Part shown: positions 8,255 through 16,660 of the stretch, piece by piece | Layout: each line of letters begins with the position of its first letter | Position numbering within the stretch: position 1 is the stretch's first letter | Source: an uncultured Bacteroides sp. | GTDB taxonomy: Bacteria > Bacteroidota > Bacteroidia > Chitinophagales > Chitinophagaceae | NCBI GenBank assembly: GCA_902168085.1 | Contig: CABHOP010000037.1 | Location: forward strand, 82,243-146,242 | Length of the DNA stretch: 64,000 nt | Direction: 5' to 3' | Notes under the pieces: generated by a model | Told to the model about the DNA's origin: nothing | Seen by the model: the letters and a program-made list of their open reading frames with translations, nothing else | The model's database searches: none | Translations under genes and position numbers: made by a program

Positions 8255-8777
8255 AGTAGTAGTAAAATAATTTTTTTAAAAAAAGGATTATTATCAATTA
8301 GGAGTGTGGATATGGGGAAACAAAATTGTTATTCCTATTGCAAATTAACCGTTTTTATTTAGTTAACTGCTTATTAGTTCATTATCAACACTTACAAACC
8401 GCTACAATAAGGGATACTCACATAAAATGAGCATTTGTGGATTACTGAGGTGCTTTATAAATAACCGGATGGGAATATCGTAGAACGATGTTGAAAATCG
8501 AATTGATTTCAGGAACAAAAAATGTCATTTCACTTATCCACAATCATAGAAAGGGATAAACTGACATTTTTAAATCGCTTTTCACAACTATCCACAAAGC
8601 TGGTCTAATAACATTAATTTATTAATAGGTCGGTTTTACTTTTAAGTTAAATAAACTTAAATGCAATAAGTAAAATTGTAATATCACGCATTATAGCTGC
8701 ATTAAATTCGTATCAACACTACATAATCTCATTTTTTCGTATAAATTTGCCGTCCTTGTAATAAACAGTTTTTAAAC
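8255..8777. other. oriC: candidate replication origin (oriC)
   Basis: A 523-bp AT-rich gap between divergent nadA and the foldase gene, with no open frame. It has one perfect DnaA box TTATCCACA (8534-8542, +) and four one-mismatch boxes: 8305-8313 (-), 8382-8390 (+, TTATCAACA), 8436-8444 (-) and 8588-8596 (+, CTATCCACA). A weaker one is at 8710-8718. A T/A run (8268-8284) and nested AT inverted repeats (8633-8676) could be unwinding elements. I noticed no other such cluster in the window, and two parS sites lie about 3 kb away. dnaA itself is not in the window. Confidence 0.7.
8518..8571. repeat. inverted repeat enclosing the perfect DnaA box
   Basis: AAAAATGTCA (8518-8527) and TGACATTTTT (8562-8571) are perfect 10-bp inverted arms. 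The 34-bp interior contains the perfect TTATCCACA box at 8534-8542. It could be a protein-binding or cruciform element of the origin. Confidence 0.6.
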
Positions 8778-10949
8778 ATGTCTGTAATTCAGAAAATAAG
8801 AACCAGGTACGCAAAGCTTGCCGGGTTTGTAATTGCACTATCACTGGTAGGCTTCATTTTAATGGATGCATCTAACGGTCCGTTGGGTAGTTTGTTTGGT
8901 AGAGATAATGCTGTAGCAAAAGTTAATGGTGATAAAATAGACGTTAAGGACTATTCATTGAAAGTGAAAGACTATGAAGTAATATATGGATATACTTCAA
9001 AAGGCCGCGCACTGGATGATGCAACGCGCGCTCAAATTAACCAGCAGGCACTGAATGACCTGGTTAATAATAAACTGATAATGGAAGAGTGTGAAAAACT
9101 GGGTATCACCACAACACCTGATGAAGAAAAAGAAATGATTTATGGTGCAAATGCTGATCCTGTCATTCAACAATACCAGATACAAGGTCAGCCTATCTTC
9201 CTGAATCAGCAGTCAGGCATGTTCGATCCGCAGATGGTGAAGGGTTTTGAACAACAGTTGCCACAGATAGATCCTACCGGTAAATTGGCTGAAGAATGGG
9301 AAACAATAAAAAACTATGTGAAAAACAGCAATGCATTGAGAAAATATAATGCCTTGTTCACTAAAAATGTAACACTGCCTTCTTTTGTTTACAACAGGGA
9401 TCAGAAAGATAAATCTGAAATGGCCAATGCACGTTTTATAAAAGTGCCTTATGCTACTATTGATGATAAATCAGTTTCCGTAAAAGATGACGAACTGATA
9501 GACTACATGAAAAAGCATGAGTCTATATATAAGATAACACAACCCATACGCAACCTGGAATATGTAGCATTTGATGTGCTGCCTACTGCTGAAGATACGG
9601 CCCGCGCATTAGGTGCATTGAATCAACTTAAAACGGACTTCACAAATACAACAGATGCAGAAAGCATTGTCAACAGGAATTCTGATGAGCAATACAATCC
9701 GGCTTTTGTAAATAAAAAGTCTTTCATGTCTGCTTACGCAGATACTATTTTGAGACTACCTGTTGGCACAGTATATGGTCCGTATTTTGAGAACGGTACT
9801 TACAAAATGGTAAAAGTTATAGATAAGAAGGTATTGCCTGATTCTGTAAAAAGCCGTCACATACTTGTACGTACAGAGGCTCAAGGCCAGGCGATATCTG
9901 CAGATTCTATAGCCAAGAAAAAAATAGACAGTGCCATAGCTATGGCAGCTACCGACTTTACAGGTGCCGTTACAAAATATAGCGAAGACGAGGGTAGTAA
10001 ACAAACAGGCGGTGAATACACTTTCACGCTGCAACAAAAGCAAGGCTTGTCAAAAGAGTTTGGCGATTTTATATTTGATGGCAAAGCCGGAGAGAAAAAA
10101 CTGGTGAAAGTTGAGAACGATAATTATGCAGGCTACCACTACATAGAAATATTGGAACAAAGCGGTATAGAAACTGCAGCAAAATTGGCAATAATAAGCA
10201 AAACGCTGGCTCCCGGTGATAATACCGAAAATGCTGTATATGCGAAAGCTTCAGAATTTGCTGGCAAAAATGCTACACAAAAAGCCTTCGACGAAGCGAT
10301 TAAAAAACAAAACCTTAATAAAAGGATAGCTGATAACATTAAAGAAAATGATTTCAGCATACAAGGTATAGGCAATAGCAGGGAAATCATCCGTTGGGCA
10401 TATGAGTCTAAAGTTGGAGATGTATCACCAGTATTTACGGTGAGCACTGCTGCAGGTACACGTTATGTGGTAGCAAAACTTGCCGGTGAACAGGAAAGCG
10501 GCCTGATGAAACTGGATGCCAACACACGTCCTTCCATTGAAATGATGGTAAGGAATGAGAAGAAAGCTAAAATGATACAGGATAAGTACAAGTCTGCAAC
10601 ATCATTGGAGCAAATAGCTGAGATGGCTAAACAACCGATTGTGCAGAGCGATTCTTTCAATGCATCTTCTCCGTTTATCAACACAATAGGATACGAGCCT
10701 AAACTGGTAGGTTACATTTTCTATAAAGATTTTAAAACCAATACACTTTCTCCGGGTTTCAAAGGCCAGGAATCTGTGATTTATACGAACGTACTGCACA
10801 GGTTTACCATGCCATCAAAAGAAACACCTGAAATAGCTAATCAAATGCGTATGATGATGGGTATGCAAATGCGTAACGCGGTAGCGGGTTCTTTTGCAGA
10901 AACACTGAAAAGAAAAGCTAAAATATCTTACAACGTAGCCAATCTATAA
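8778..10949 (+). CDS. membrane-anchored SurA/PpiD-type peptidyl-prolyl isomerase
   Basis: A 723-residue periplasmic foldase. Residues 1-12 are basic, followed by one membrane segment (LAGFVIALSLVGFILMDA). Residues of about 45-250 form the SurA/PpiD N-terminal chaperone domain: AKVNGDKIDVKDYSLKV, NQQALNDLVNNKLI. A parvulin domain spans about 350-455 (KSRHILVR, FTGAVTKYSEDEGSKQTGGEY, FIFDGKAGE). A second, degenerate PPIase-like region follows before the Met-rich end MRMMMGMQMRN. The architecture is PpiD-like, helping outer-membrane and secreted proteins fold. A -7-like TAAATTTG (8742-8749) precedes it, and a strong terminator follows. Confidence 0.9.
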   Translation: MSVIQKIRTRYAKLAGFVIALSLVGFILMDASNGPLGSLFGRDNAVAKVNGDKIDVKDYSLKVKDYEVIYGYTSKGRALDDATRAQINQQALNDLVNNKLIMEECEKLGITTTPDEEKEMIYGANADPVIQQYQIQGQPIFLNQQSGMFDPQMVKGFEQQLPQIDPTGKLAEEWETIKNYVKNSNALRKYNALFTKNVTLPSFVYNRDQKDKSEMANARFIKVPYATIDDKSVSVKDDELIDYMKKHESIYKITQPIRNLEYVAFDVLPTAEDTARALGALNQLKTDFTNTTDAESIVNRNSDEQYNPAFVNKKSFMSAYADTILRLPVGTVYGPYFENGTYKMVKVIDKKVLPDSVKSRHILVRTEAQGQAISADSIAKKKIDSAIAMAATDFTGAVTKYSEDEGSKQTGGEYTFTLQQKQGLSKEFGDFIFDGKAGEKKLVKVENDNYAGYHYIEILEQSGIETAAKLAIISKTLAPGDNTENAVYAKASEFAGKNATQKAFDEAIKKQNLNKRIADNIKENDFSIQGIGNSREIIRWAYESKVGDVSPVFTVSTAAGTRYVVAKLAGEQESGLMKLDANTRPSIEMMVRNEKKAKMIQDKYKSATSLEQIAEMAKQPIVQSDSFNASSPFINTIGYEPKLVGYIFYKDFKTNTLSPGFKGQESVIYTNVLHRFTMPSKETPEIANQMRMMMGMQMRNAVAGSFAETLKRKAKISYNVANL

Positions 10950-10973
10950 AGATTGCTTACTACAGTATTTATA

Positions 10974-11002
10974 AAAAGCGGCTGCCTCAGGTAGCCGCTT
11001 TT
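10974..11002 (+). terminator. terminator of the PpiD-like gene
   Basis: AAAAGCGGCTGCC pairs with GGTAGCCGCTTTT (13 pairs, one G-U) around TCA, 25 bp after the stop, with T-rich sequence at the 3' side. Confidence 0.75.
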
Positions 11003-11026
11003 GCATTTATAGTACAGGAGTAATCG

Positions 11027-11034
11027 TAATTTTG
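11027..11034 (+). promoter_or_regulatory. -7 element TAATTTTG ahead of the DUF2480 gene
   Basis: Exact TAnnTTTG match 24 nt before the ATG at 11059. A TTTG lies 23 nt upstream of it at the end of the terminator stem, a slightly long but plausible -33 spacing. Confidence 0.45.
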
Positions 11035-11058
11035 TACTTAGGGAAATGACTTCTGAAA

Positions 11059-11583
11059 ATGGAATTGATAAAAAATAAAGTAGCTGAGAGTGGTATTATA
11101 ACACTGGACCTTGCCAGCTATATGCTGAAAGAAGGCCAGATTGCAACGTTTGATATAAAACCATTTTTATTTCGCGAAATGATACTGCGCGAAAAGGATT
11201 ATCGTGCATCTCTGCAAACATTTGATTGGCAAGTATTCCGCAATAAATATGTAGCTATATTTTGTTCTGCAGATGCGATAGTGCCTGTGTGGGCATATAT
11301 GCTGGCAGCTACTTATTTAGAACCAGTAGCCCAGGCAGTATATTTTGGTACAGAGGCCGAAATGCAGAAATTTTTCCTGCTCAGCAATATTGAAAAGATA
11401 GATAAAACAGAGTTTGAAGATAAGCGTGTGGTAATAAAAGGGTGTGGCGACACAGCCATACCCGATGCTGCTTATGTAGCCATTACCCAGCATTTAAAAC
11501 CTGTAGTAAAATCGCTGATGTACGGAGAGCCGTGCTCCACTGTGCCGGTGTATAAAAAACCGGCTACAAAACCAGCAGGTTAG
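11059..11583 (+). CDS. DUF2480 family protein
   Basis: A 174-residue cytosolic protein of a family confined to Bacteroidota and of unknown function. Family-typical stretches are LDLASYMLKEGQIATFDIKPFLFREMILREKDYR near the start, FCSADAIVPVWAYMLAATYL in the middle and VVIKGCGDTAIPDAAYVAITQHLKPVVKSLMYGEPCSTVPVYKK at the end. The conserved Cys, Asp and His residues in the last block (GCGD, GEPCS) could bind a metal, as in an iron-sulfur maturation factor; this is inference. Its last 20 bases overlap the convergent DtxR-type gene. Confidence 0.88.
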   Translation: MELIKNKVAESGIITLDLASYMLKEGQIATFDIKPFLFREMILREKDYRASLQTFDWQVFRNKYVAIFCSADAIVPVWAYMLAATYLEPVAQAVYFGTEAEMQKFFLLSNIEKIDKTEFEDKRVVIKGCGDTAIPDAAYVAITQHLKPVVKSLMYGEPCSTVPVYKKPATKPAG

Positions 11584-12226
11584 AAGCTATTTTTTCTGAA
11601 AGCTGCAGTTCCTTTCCGTTTTCATTCATTACCAGCATGCTATTATCGTAAGGCATGCGTTCTATTATAGTCAGTTTGCTACCAATACGTATCTGGAAAC
11701 GTTCCAACTGCTGAAGGAAAGGGGAAGAAGTATCTCTCACCGCTACTATTTTACAGTTGTCATTTACATTTTTATCTATCAGCATCAGTGCGGTAGATGC
11801 CGGTATATCCCCATTAGGCTTGGGTATAGGGTCGCCATGCGGGTCATATTCAGGAAAGCCAAGAAACTCATCCAGCCTTTCTATCAGTTTTTTAGAATGT
11901 ATATGTTCCAACTGTTCAGCCACTTCATGCACTTCATCCCACGAAAAATGGAGTTTACTATACAGGAATGATTCCCACAACCTGTGTTTGCGCAGTATCT
12001 GCAGTGCTGCTTTGCTACCGCTTTCAGAGAGTTGAATTTTCTTGTACTTCTCGTAATGTATCAACTCTTTTTCAGAGAGCTTTCTTAACATATCTGTAAC
12101 GGTTGCAGGCTTAGTTTGCATGCGTTCAGCTATTTCATTTACAGATACTTCACCTGCTTCGTTTCTGTGCTGTATGCTGTATATAGCCTTCAGGTAATTC
12201 TCCTCCGTATACGTAAGTAGATACAT
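11564..12226 (-). CDS. DtxR/MntR-family metal-dependent repressor
   Basis: A 220-residue regulator. Residues 1-65 are a winged helix (YTEENYLKAIYSI, EIAERMQTKPATVTDMLRKLSEKELI). Residues 66-135 are the iron-dependent dimerisation domain with metal-ligand type HRLWESFL and DEVHEVAEQLEHIHSKKLIERLDEFL. Residues of about 150-220 form a FeoA/SH3-like domain (KIVAVRDTSSPFLQQLERFQIRIGSKLTIIERM). It should sense Mn2+ or Fe2+ and repress transport genes. feoB, 20 kb away in this window, is a possible target, but I did not find a shared operator. It overlaps the convergent DUF2480 gene by 20 nt. Confidence 0.93.
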   Translation of the reverse strand: MYLLTYTEENYLKAIYSIQHRNEAGEVSVNEIAERMQTKPATVTDMLRKLSEKELIHYEKYKKIQLSESGSKAALQILRKHRLWESFLYSKLHFSWDEVHEVAEQLEHIHSKKLIERLDEFLGFPEYDPHGDPIPKPNGDIPASTALMLIDKNVNDNCKIVAVRDTSSPFLQQLERFQIRIGSKLTIIERMPYDNSMLVMNENGKELQLSEKIASNLLVL

Positions 12227-12310
12227 GCCTGAAAGTTAATAAACATGTGGGAATGTCGCCATTTTTTATTAGTTTCGTTAGCATCCCAATAGCATAGTGG
12301 AAACGAAAAA

Positions 12311-13033
12311 GTGAAAATTTCCGACATGAGAATTGCCGATAAGAAAGCTATAGTATTACTACTGATTTTATTGCTTCAAGTTTGCTACGCATCAGCACAA
12401 GAAGGCATAAAAGAATCTGAAAAACCGCGCAACCTGAAAGTGCTGCGCGAATATGATGATGGCCGTGGCAACATGGTGCGCGAGATACAATACTCGCAAG
12501 GGTCGATGCGCGTTACAGAAACGATATATATCCCAAAAGTAAAAACGGGCATTAATGTACGCGTAGCTATCAGCCCCGATACTGTGAACAAAGATTCGGT
12601 ATGGCTGCTTGTTGACAAAACAAAATACCTGGTACAGGTATATTATAAAAAGAGACCTATACGTGGATACCGTGCCGTATTTGGACCCAATCCCAAAGTA
12701 AATAAATGCATGGAAGGCGACCGCTGCACTCCCGAAGGCTGGTTTAAAATTGCCGGTAAAAGGAATAGCAGCAAGTACAACAAGTTTATGCTGTTGAACT
12801 ATCCTAATGAAAAAAGTTACGAGCAATTTAAAAAGCTAAAAGAAAAAGGCACCATACCGGCCAATGCGCGTATAGGGGGCGATGTAGGCATACATGGCAT
12901 ATGGCCCGGTGGCGATGATATGATAGAAATGGGAGTAGGCTGGACTGATGGCTGCATAGCTATGAAGAATAAAGATGTAGACGACTTGTATAAATGGGTA
13001 CACGTAGGCATGCGTGTATACATCAGGAAGTAA
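12311..13033 (+). CDS. periplasmic L,D-transpeptidase (YkuD fold)
   Basis: A 240-residue exported peptidoglycan cross-linking or modifying enzyme. The signal peptide ends CYASAQ near residue 29; ATGs at 12311 and 12326 are both possible starts. The catalytic YkuD domain (about 95-240) begins SVWLLVDKTKYLVQVYYK. It has the conserved HG of GGDVGIHGIWPGG and the nucleophile Cys in GWTDGCIAMKNKDVDDLY, which match the HxxG...SxGC motif. An N-terminal segment between signal and domain has no recognised function. The gene overlaps the convergent deacetylase gene by 11 nt. Confidence 0.9.
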   Translation: MKISDMRIADKKAIVLLLILLLQVCYASAQEGIKESEKPRNLKVLREYDDGRGNMVREIQYSQGSMRVTETIYIPKVKTGINVRVAISPDTVNKDSVWLLVDKTKYLVQVYYKKRPIRGYRAVFGPNPKVNKCMEGDRCTPEGWFKIAGKRNSSKYNKFMLLNYPNEKSYEQFKKLKEKGTIPANARIGGDVGIHGIWPGGDDMIEMGVGWTDGCIAMKNKDVDDLYKWVHVGMRVYIRK

Positions 13034-14321
13034 GCCGTGCCATCTTTTCTAAAAACCGGGCATAGTGTTGTGCCCAATTTTTCCATTCGGCATCTGTACC
13101 CAAAGAAAAATTGTGGAACACGGTTATTAATCTGCTATTGGCAGCAATAAGATATTGAGCCATTTTTTCCAGCCGCTCAAAGGCTACGTCAGCACGCAGA
13201 TGATTTTCATAATGTGCGGTGCTATCCATAAAACAGAATGGATACACTTTTAATTCCGTTTCTTGTTCATTTTCCAGGTCGTACCAATAAAATGGCTGTG
13301 CGCTGCCACACCTGAAGCCAAGATGTGTACCATAACCCATACTGAAATCTGTTGTAATGCCATTTGCCAGCAGTTGGCGGTAAGTAGCCGGTAAAAACAT
13401 CCGTACAAAATGCTGCCGCGAAATGTTTATAGGCGTACCAATGATGCCTTCCAGCGTGCCTTTCTCTGCTACCCAGGCATACTTATTATCGTTGGTATAA
13501 TAAGAGGGATGTATACCCACAGTGCCTTCCGCTGCAAACCCTTTTATCAGTTTCTGCATAGCAGGGTGCAACGGGTGAATGTTCTTATCGAAAGGAGTGG
13601 TATCCAAACTTGCCAGTATAAAATACAGCGGTGCATAACGATGCTTACTATGCAATTCTTTTAAAAACAGGAAGCTGTCATAGGGATCTAACTCATCCCG
13701 CATTACAACTTCCAGCCGCTCGGATACTTTCAATAATTTGCCGCGCACCATATCGCGGACCATACCGCCCAATGTTCGCTTCCATCCTTTATGTTTGTAA
13801 GAATAGGCAATGTCAATATCGTAAGTGGGCAGGAAAGAAAAAGAAGGCGTTTCTAAAGAAAGATCTGTTTTTTCTTGCAAAAGTTTTCTGAAAGCGGCCA
13901 CCCACTCATCTGCTATGGGACGCTCCAGCAAGTGGTGCTTATATAACAAACTGTCTGTTGCCGGGTAGCGACCGTGTTTATCGGGCTTGTAAGGATAATA
14001 TTCCTCGTAGCGCGATAGCAGGAAAAACAAAGCACTGAAAATATCAAATGGTATAGTGTACTCCTGTACTGCATAAAGCGTAGGAATATTTTTCCATTCG
14101 CCGATAGCTACCTCGTGCTGTTGAATATGTTGCTGCCAAAGCAGCCCCGCATCTGGGATGCAAATAGCATTCGGTATTATTTTCCCATAACTGATATGCG
14201 CTGCATCTGCATTTTGTGTGACGATGAAATCACAACGCAGCTGTTCGCCATACAACCATTTTAAAACATACTGTAGCCGGCTGCTATCTGCTGCACAGTA
14301 TATGATAATGGGTGTTGACAT
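13023..14321 (-). CDS. polysaccharide deacetylase family protein
   Basis: A 432-residue protein from the ATG at 14321 (MSTPIIIYCAADSSRLQYVL). The longer frame from 14405 would overlap lutB and lacks family support. The N-terminal region of about 130 residues, with SALFFLLSRYEEYYPYKPDKHGRYPATDSLLYKHHLLERP, is typical of a Bacteroidota subgroup. The deacetylase (NodB-like) domain starts with FLPTYDIDIAYSYKHKG, where YDID stands for the metal-binding TFDDD motif, and continues through VGIHPSYYTND and TDFSMGYG. It lacks a signal peptide, so a cytosolic sugar or lipid-linked substrate is likely. It follows lutB on the same strand by 16 nt. Confidence 0.82.
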   Translation of the reverse strand: MSTPIIIYCAADSSRLQYVLKWLYGEQLRCDFIVTQNADAAHISYGKIIPNAICIPDAGLLWQQHIQQHEVAIGEWKNIPTLYAVQEYTIPFDIFSALFFLLSRYEEYYPYKPDKHGRYPATDSLLYKHHLLERPIADEWVAAFRKLLQEKTDLSLETPSFSFLPTYDIDIAYSYKHKGWKRTLGGMVRDMVRGKLLKVSERLEVVMRDELDPYDSFLFLKELHSKHRYAPLYFILASLDTTPFDKNIHPLHPAMQKLIKGFAAEGTVGIHPSYYTNDNKYAWVAEKGTLEGIIGTPINISRQHFVRMFLPATYRQLLANGITTDFSMGYGTHLGFRCGSAQPFYWYDLENEQETELKVYPFCFMDSTAHYENHLRADVAFERLEKMAQYLIAANSRLITVFHNFSLGTDAEWKNWAQHYARFLEKMARLTS

Positions 14322-14337
14322 GTATTGGGTATAAAGA

Positions 14338-15711
14338 TTAAGCTTTACGTTCTTTCCATAGTTGCGCAAATGATTTCGGTGCGAATTGTATCTCACCTCT
14401 GCCATCGCCCCAGCTATGGCTGAAGAGTTTATTCACTACTTTGTTTTTGATACCTGCACCTGCACTATTCATTAGCCCACGGTTCAGCATGGCCAGCTTC
14501 CACATTTTCCATCCTGCATTTTCTGAAAAGCTATTCAATCCCTCACTTGCCGCAATATGGCGGTTCTCCAGCAGCATCTCGTGTATATTTATTTTTACCG
14601 GGCAAACTTCTGTGCAATTGCCACAAAGACTGCTGGCATAGCTCAGGTGTTTATACTCCGCCATGTCTTTCAGGTGCGGTGTTATTACCGAACCTATGGG
14701 GCCGCTGTAGGTAGCACCGTAAGCATGGCCGCCAATATTTTTATATACCGGGCAAGCATTCAGGCAAGAGCCACAGCGTATGCAATACATGCTTTCGCGC
14801 ACCTCGCTGCGTAACAGGTTGGTGCGGCCATTATCCAGTAGTATCACATACATTTCATCCGGCCCATCTGTTTCATCAGCAGTACGCCCACCGGTAAAGA
14901 TGGTATTGTAAACCGTAACACGCTGCCCGGTACCATAAGTAGCCAGCAACGGCCAGAATATATGCAGGTCATTTACGGAGGGCAATATTTTTTCAATACC
15001 TACAATAGCTATATGCGTTTTTGGGAAAGCGGTGCTAAGCCGCCCATTGCCTTCATTTTCGCTTACACATACGGCACCGATGTCTGCTATCAGGAAATTG
15101 CCACCGGTAATGCCTACTTCCGATGAAGTATATTTTTCACGCAGCATTTTTCGGGCTACCTGTGTCAGTTCCGATGGGGTAAGGTGCGGTTCGGTACCCA
15201 GCTTTTCGTGAAAGAGTTTGGCAACATCTTCCTTGCTCTTATGCATGGCCGGTGTCACAATATGATAAGGCGCTTCGCCGTCCAGCTGTTGTATGTATTC
15301 ACCCAAGTCTGTTTCTACAGATTCAATATTATGTTTCGCTAAAAAATCATTCAGGTGTATCTCTTCCGTCACCATTGATTTTGATTTCACTACCCGCTGC
15401 GTATTCTTTTCTTTGCATATCTGTAGTACGGCCTGCAGCGCCTCGTCAGCATTCTCTGCCCATATCACCTTACCACCCCGTGCGATAAAGTTTTTTTCAA
15501 AAGTTTCGAGGTGCGTATCCAGCTGCTCTATAGCACGCCACTTTATATTTTTAGCTTTCTGGCGTGCCAGCTCCAGTTGGGCGTATTGTTGCTTGCCCTT
15601 CACTACAGCATCTGCATACTTCTGTATATTAAAAGTAAGCTTGCGCTTATGCTCCAGGTCGCCGGCCTTCACTTTGCTTTTAGCGATAAATTCAGATATG
15701 TTTCCTGACAT
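14338..15711 (-). CDS. lutB: LutB-type iron-sulfur protein (lactate utilisation)
   Basis: An electron-transfer subunit of the LutABC L-lactate oxidation complex family. A LUD domain spans about residues 60-300 (VVKSKSMVTEEIHLNDFL, GNFLIADIGAVCVSENEGNGRL). Two 4Fe-4S ferredoxin motifs follow, CIRCGSCLNACPVY and CGNCTEVCPVKI, then a C-terminal helical region. The ATG at 15711 is preferred over an in-frame GTG at 15723. lutA and lutC are not adjacent here, so its partners must lie elsewhere. Confidence 0.93.
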   Translation of the reverse strand: MSGNISEFIAKSKVKAGDLEHKRKLTFNIQKYADAVVKGKQQYAQLELARQKAKNIKWRAIEQLDTHLETFEKNFIARGGKVIWAENADEALQAVLQICKEKNTQRVVKSKSMVTEEIHLNDFLAKHNIESVETDLGEYIQQLDGEAPYHIVTPAMHKSKEDVAKLFHEKLGTEPHLTPSELTQVARKMLREKYTSSEVGITGGNFLIADIGAVCVSENEGNGRLSTAFPKTHIAIVGIEKILPSVNDLHIFWPLLATYGTGQRVTVYNTIFTGGRTADETDGPDEMYVILLDNGRTNLLRSEVRESMYCIRCGSCLNACPVYKNIGGHAYGATYSGPIGSVITPHLKDMAEYKHLSYASSLCGNCTEVCPVKINIHEMLLENRHIAASEGLNSFSENAGWKMWKLAMLNRGLMNSAGAGIKNKVVNKLFSHSWGDGRGEIQFAPKSFAQLWKERKA

Positions 15712-15749
15712 AACGGGTAGCACAAACTTAATAAAAAGCGTATAGTATG

Positions 15750-16604
15750 CTATGGTTGTTTTAGTGCCCCGGCAGCTAATAAAACTTTAGCGGCTTCGGC
15801 TATTATTTTTTCTTCTTGCCTTTCGGGTGAATAAATTTCAAAGTATTTCTTTTCAGGCAGTGTTTCCATATAGAAAGATGAACGTAATATAGGCACCCGT
15901 AATTGTGCTACGGATATGCCTGCCGCACCCATCATATAAAATACATGTTCGTTTCTTACAGAACCATATCGTTGCATAGTGCCGTGTTTATTATAGCGGC
16001 CTATTACTATATCATTCAGGTATATCTTTTGATTCATCACTTGCAATGTCTTAGGCGCACTCGGTACATCATACGGAGATACGTTGTAGTTGCGGTATTT
16101 ACCTTCGTCTATTGTTTTCTTGCTTATGTAATGATTAGACTTGCTTAATGATTTCAGCATCGTTTCCATAGCCTCGTATTGAAATGTCCCATCTTTCAGC
16201 ACATCATATTGTATTAGCTGCTTGGAAAAATTTTCAAAGAAGTATGGATACACCTCTATGTTTATTTCAGCGCCGTAGTCCGGCAGCTTTATATTGTAGT
16301 AATATTCCAGGTAGGCATATTCGGGAGATGAAAGTACTCTTGCAGTTATGTAGATGACTTCATGCCCATCCGGCAGACTGATGACAATATCTTTAAAATC
16401 TTCCCCTTTCGTTTCCGGGTTAAGCGGCAGCGGATCGTAATCGCCCTGTCCAACTACCGGTATAGTAGGTGCTTTACTGCCAAATGTTTTATAGTTAGCA
16501 TAAACTTTCCCTTCATGTAAAATGTGTCCATAATCCGGAACGTTATTTTGTGCGCCGCACACTGCAGGAAACAACAGCATATATAAAAACATGAAACTGC
16601 GCAT
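15750..16604 (-). CDS. secreted protein of unknown function
   Basis: I do not recognise the family. The 284-residue product has a signal peptide (MRSFMFLYMLLFPAVCGAQ). The mature part is rich in aromatic residues, with paired short strands: HEVIYITARVLSSPEYAYLEYYYNIKLP, then IYLNDIVIGRYNKHGTMQRYGSVRNEHVFYMMG. The C-terminal SPERQEEKIIAEAAKVLLAAG is helical. No catalytic motif is apparent. It is probably a periplasmic or surface protein. It lies 38 bp upstream of lutB on the same strand and may share its transcript. Confidence 0.75.
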   Translation of the reverse strand: MRSFMFLYMLLFPAVCGAQNNVPDYGHILHEGKVYANYKTFGSKAPTIPVVGQGDYDPLPLNPETKGEDFKDIVISLPDGHEVIYITARVLSSPEYAYLEYYYNIKLPDYGAEINIEVYPYFFENFSKQLIQYDVLKDGTFQYEAMETMLKSLSKSNHYISKKTIDEGKYRNYNVSPYDVPSAPKTLQVMNQKIYLNDIVIGRYNKHGTMQRYGSVRNEHVFYMMGAAGISVAQLRVPILRSSFYMETLPEKKYFEIYSPERQEEKIIAEAAKVLLAAGALKQP

Positions 16605-16660
16605 AGGCTTAACTATATATCAAATATACGATATCTGATATGCGAGAAGACACGGTTGTG

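Noticed and set aside
8301..8400. Possibility of a small gene in the origin gap
   Set aside because: No frame of useful length with a start in any reading, and the composition is AT-rich; the DnaA-box cluster explains the gap better.
14322..14405. Upstream extension of the deacetylase to 14405
   Set aside because: It would overlap lutB and adds a sequence (MAEVRYNSHRNHLRNY) that is the shadow of lutB; the ATG at 14321 fits the family.
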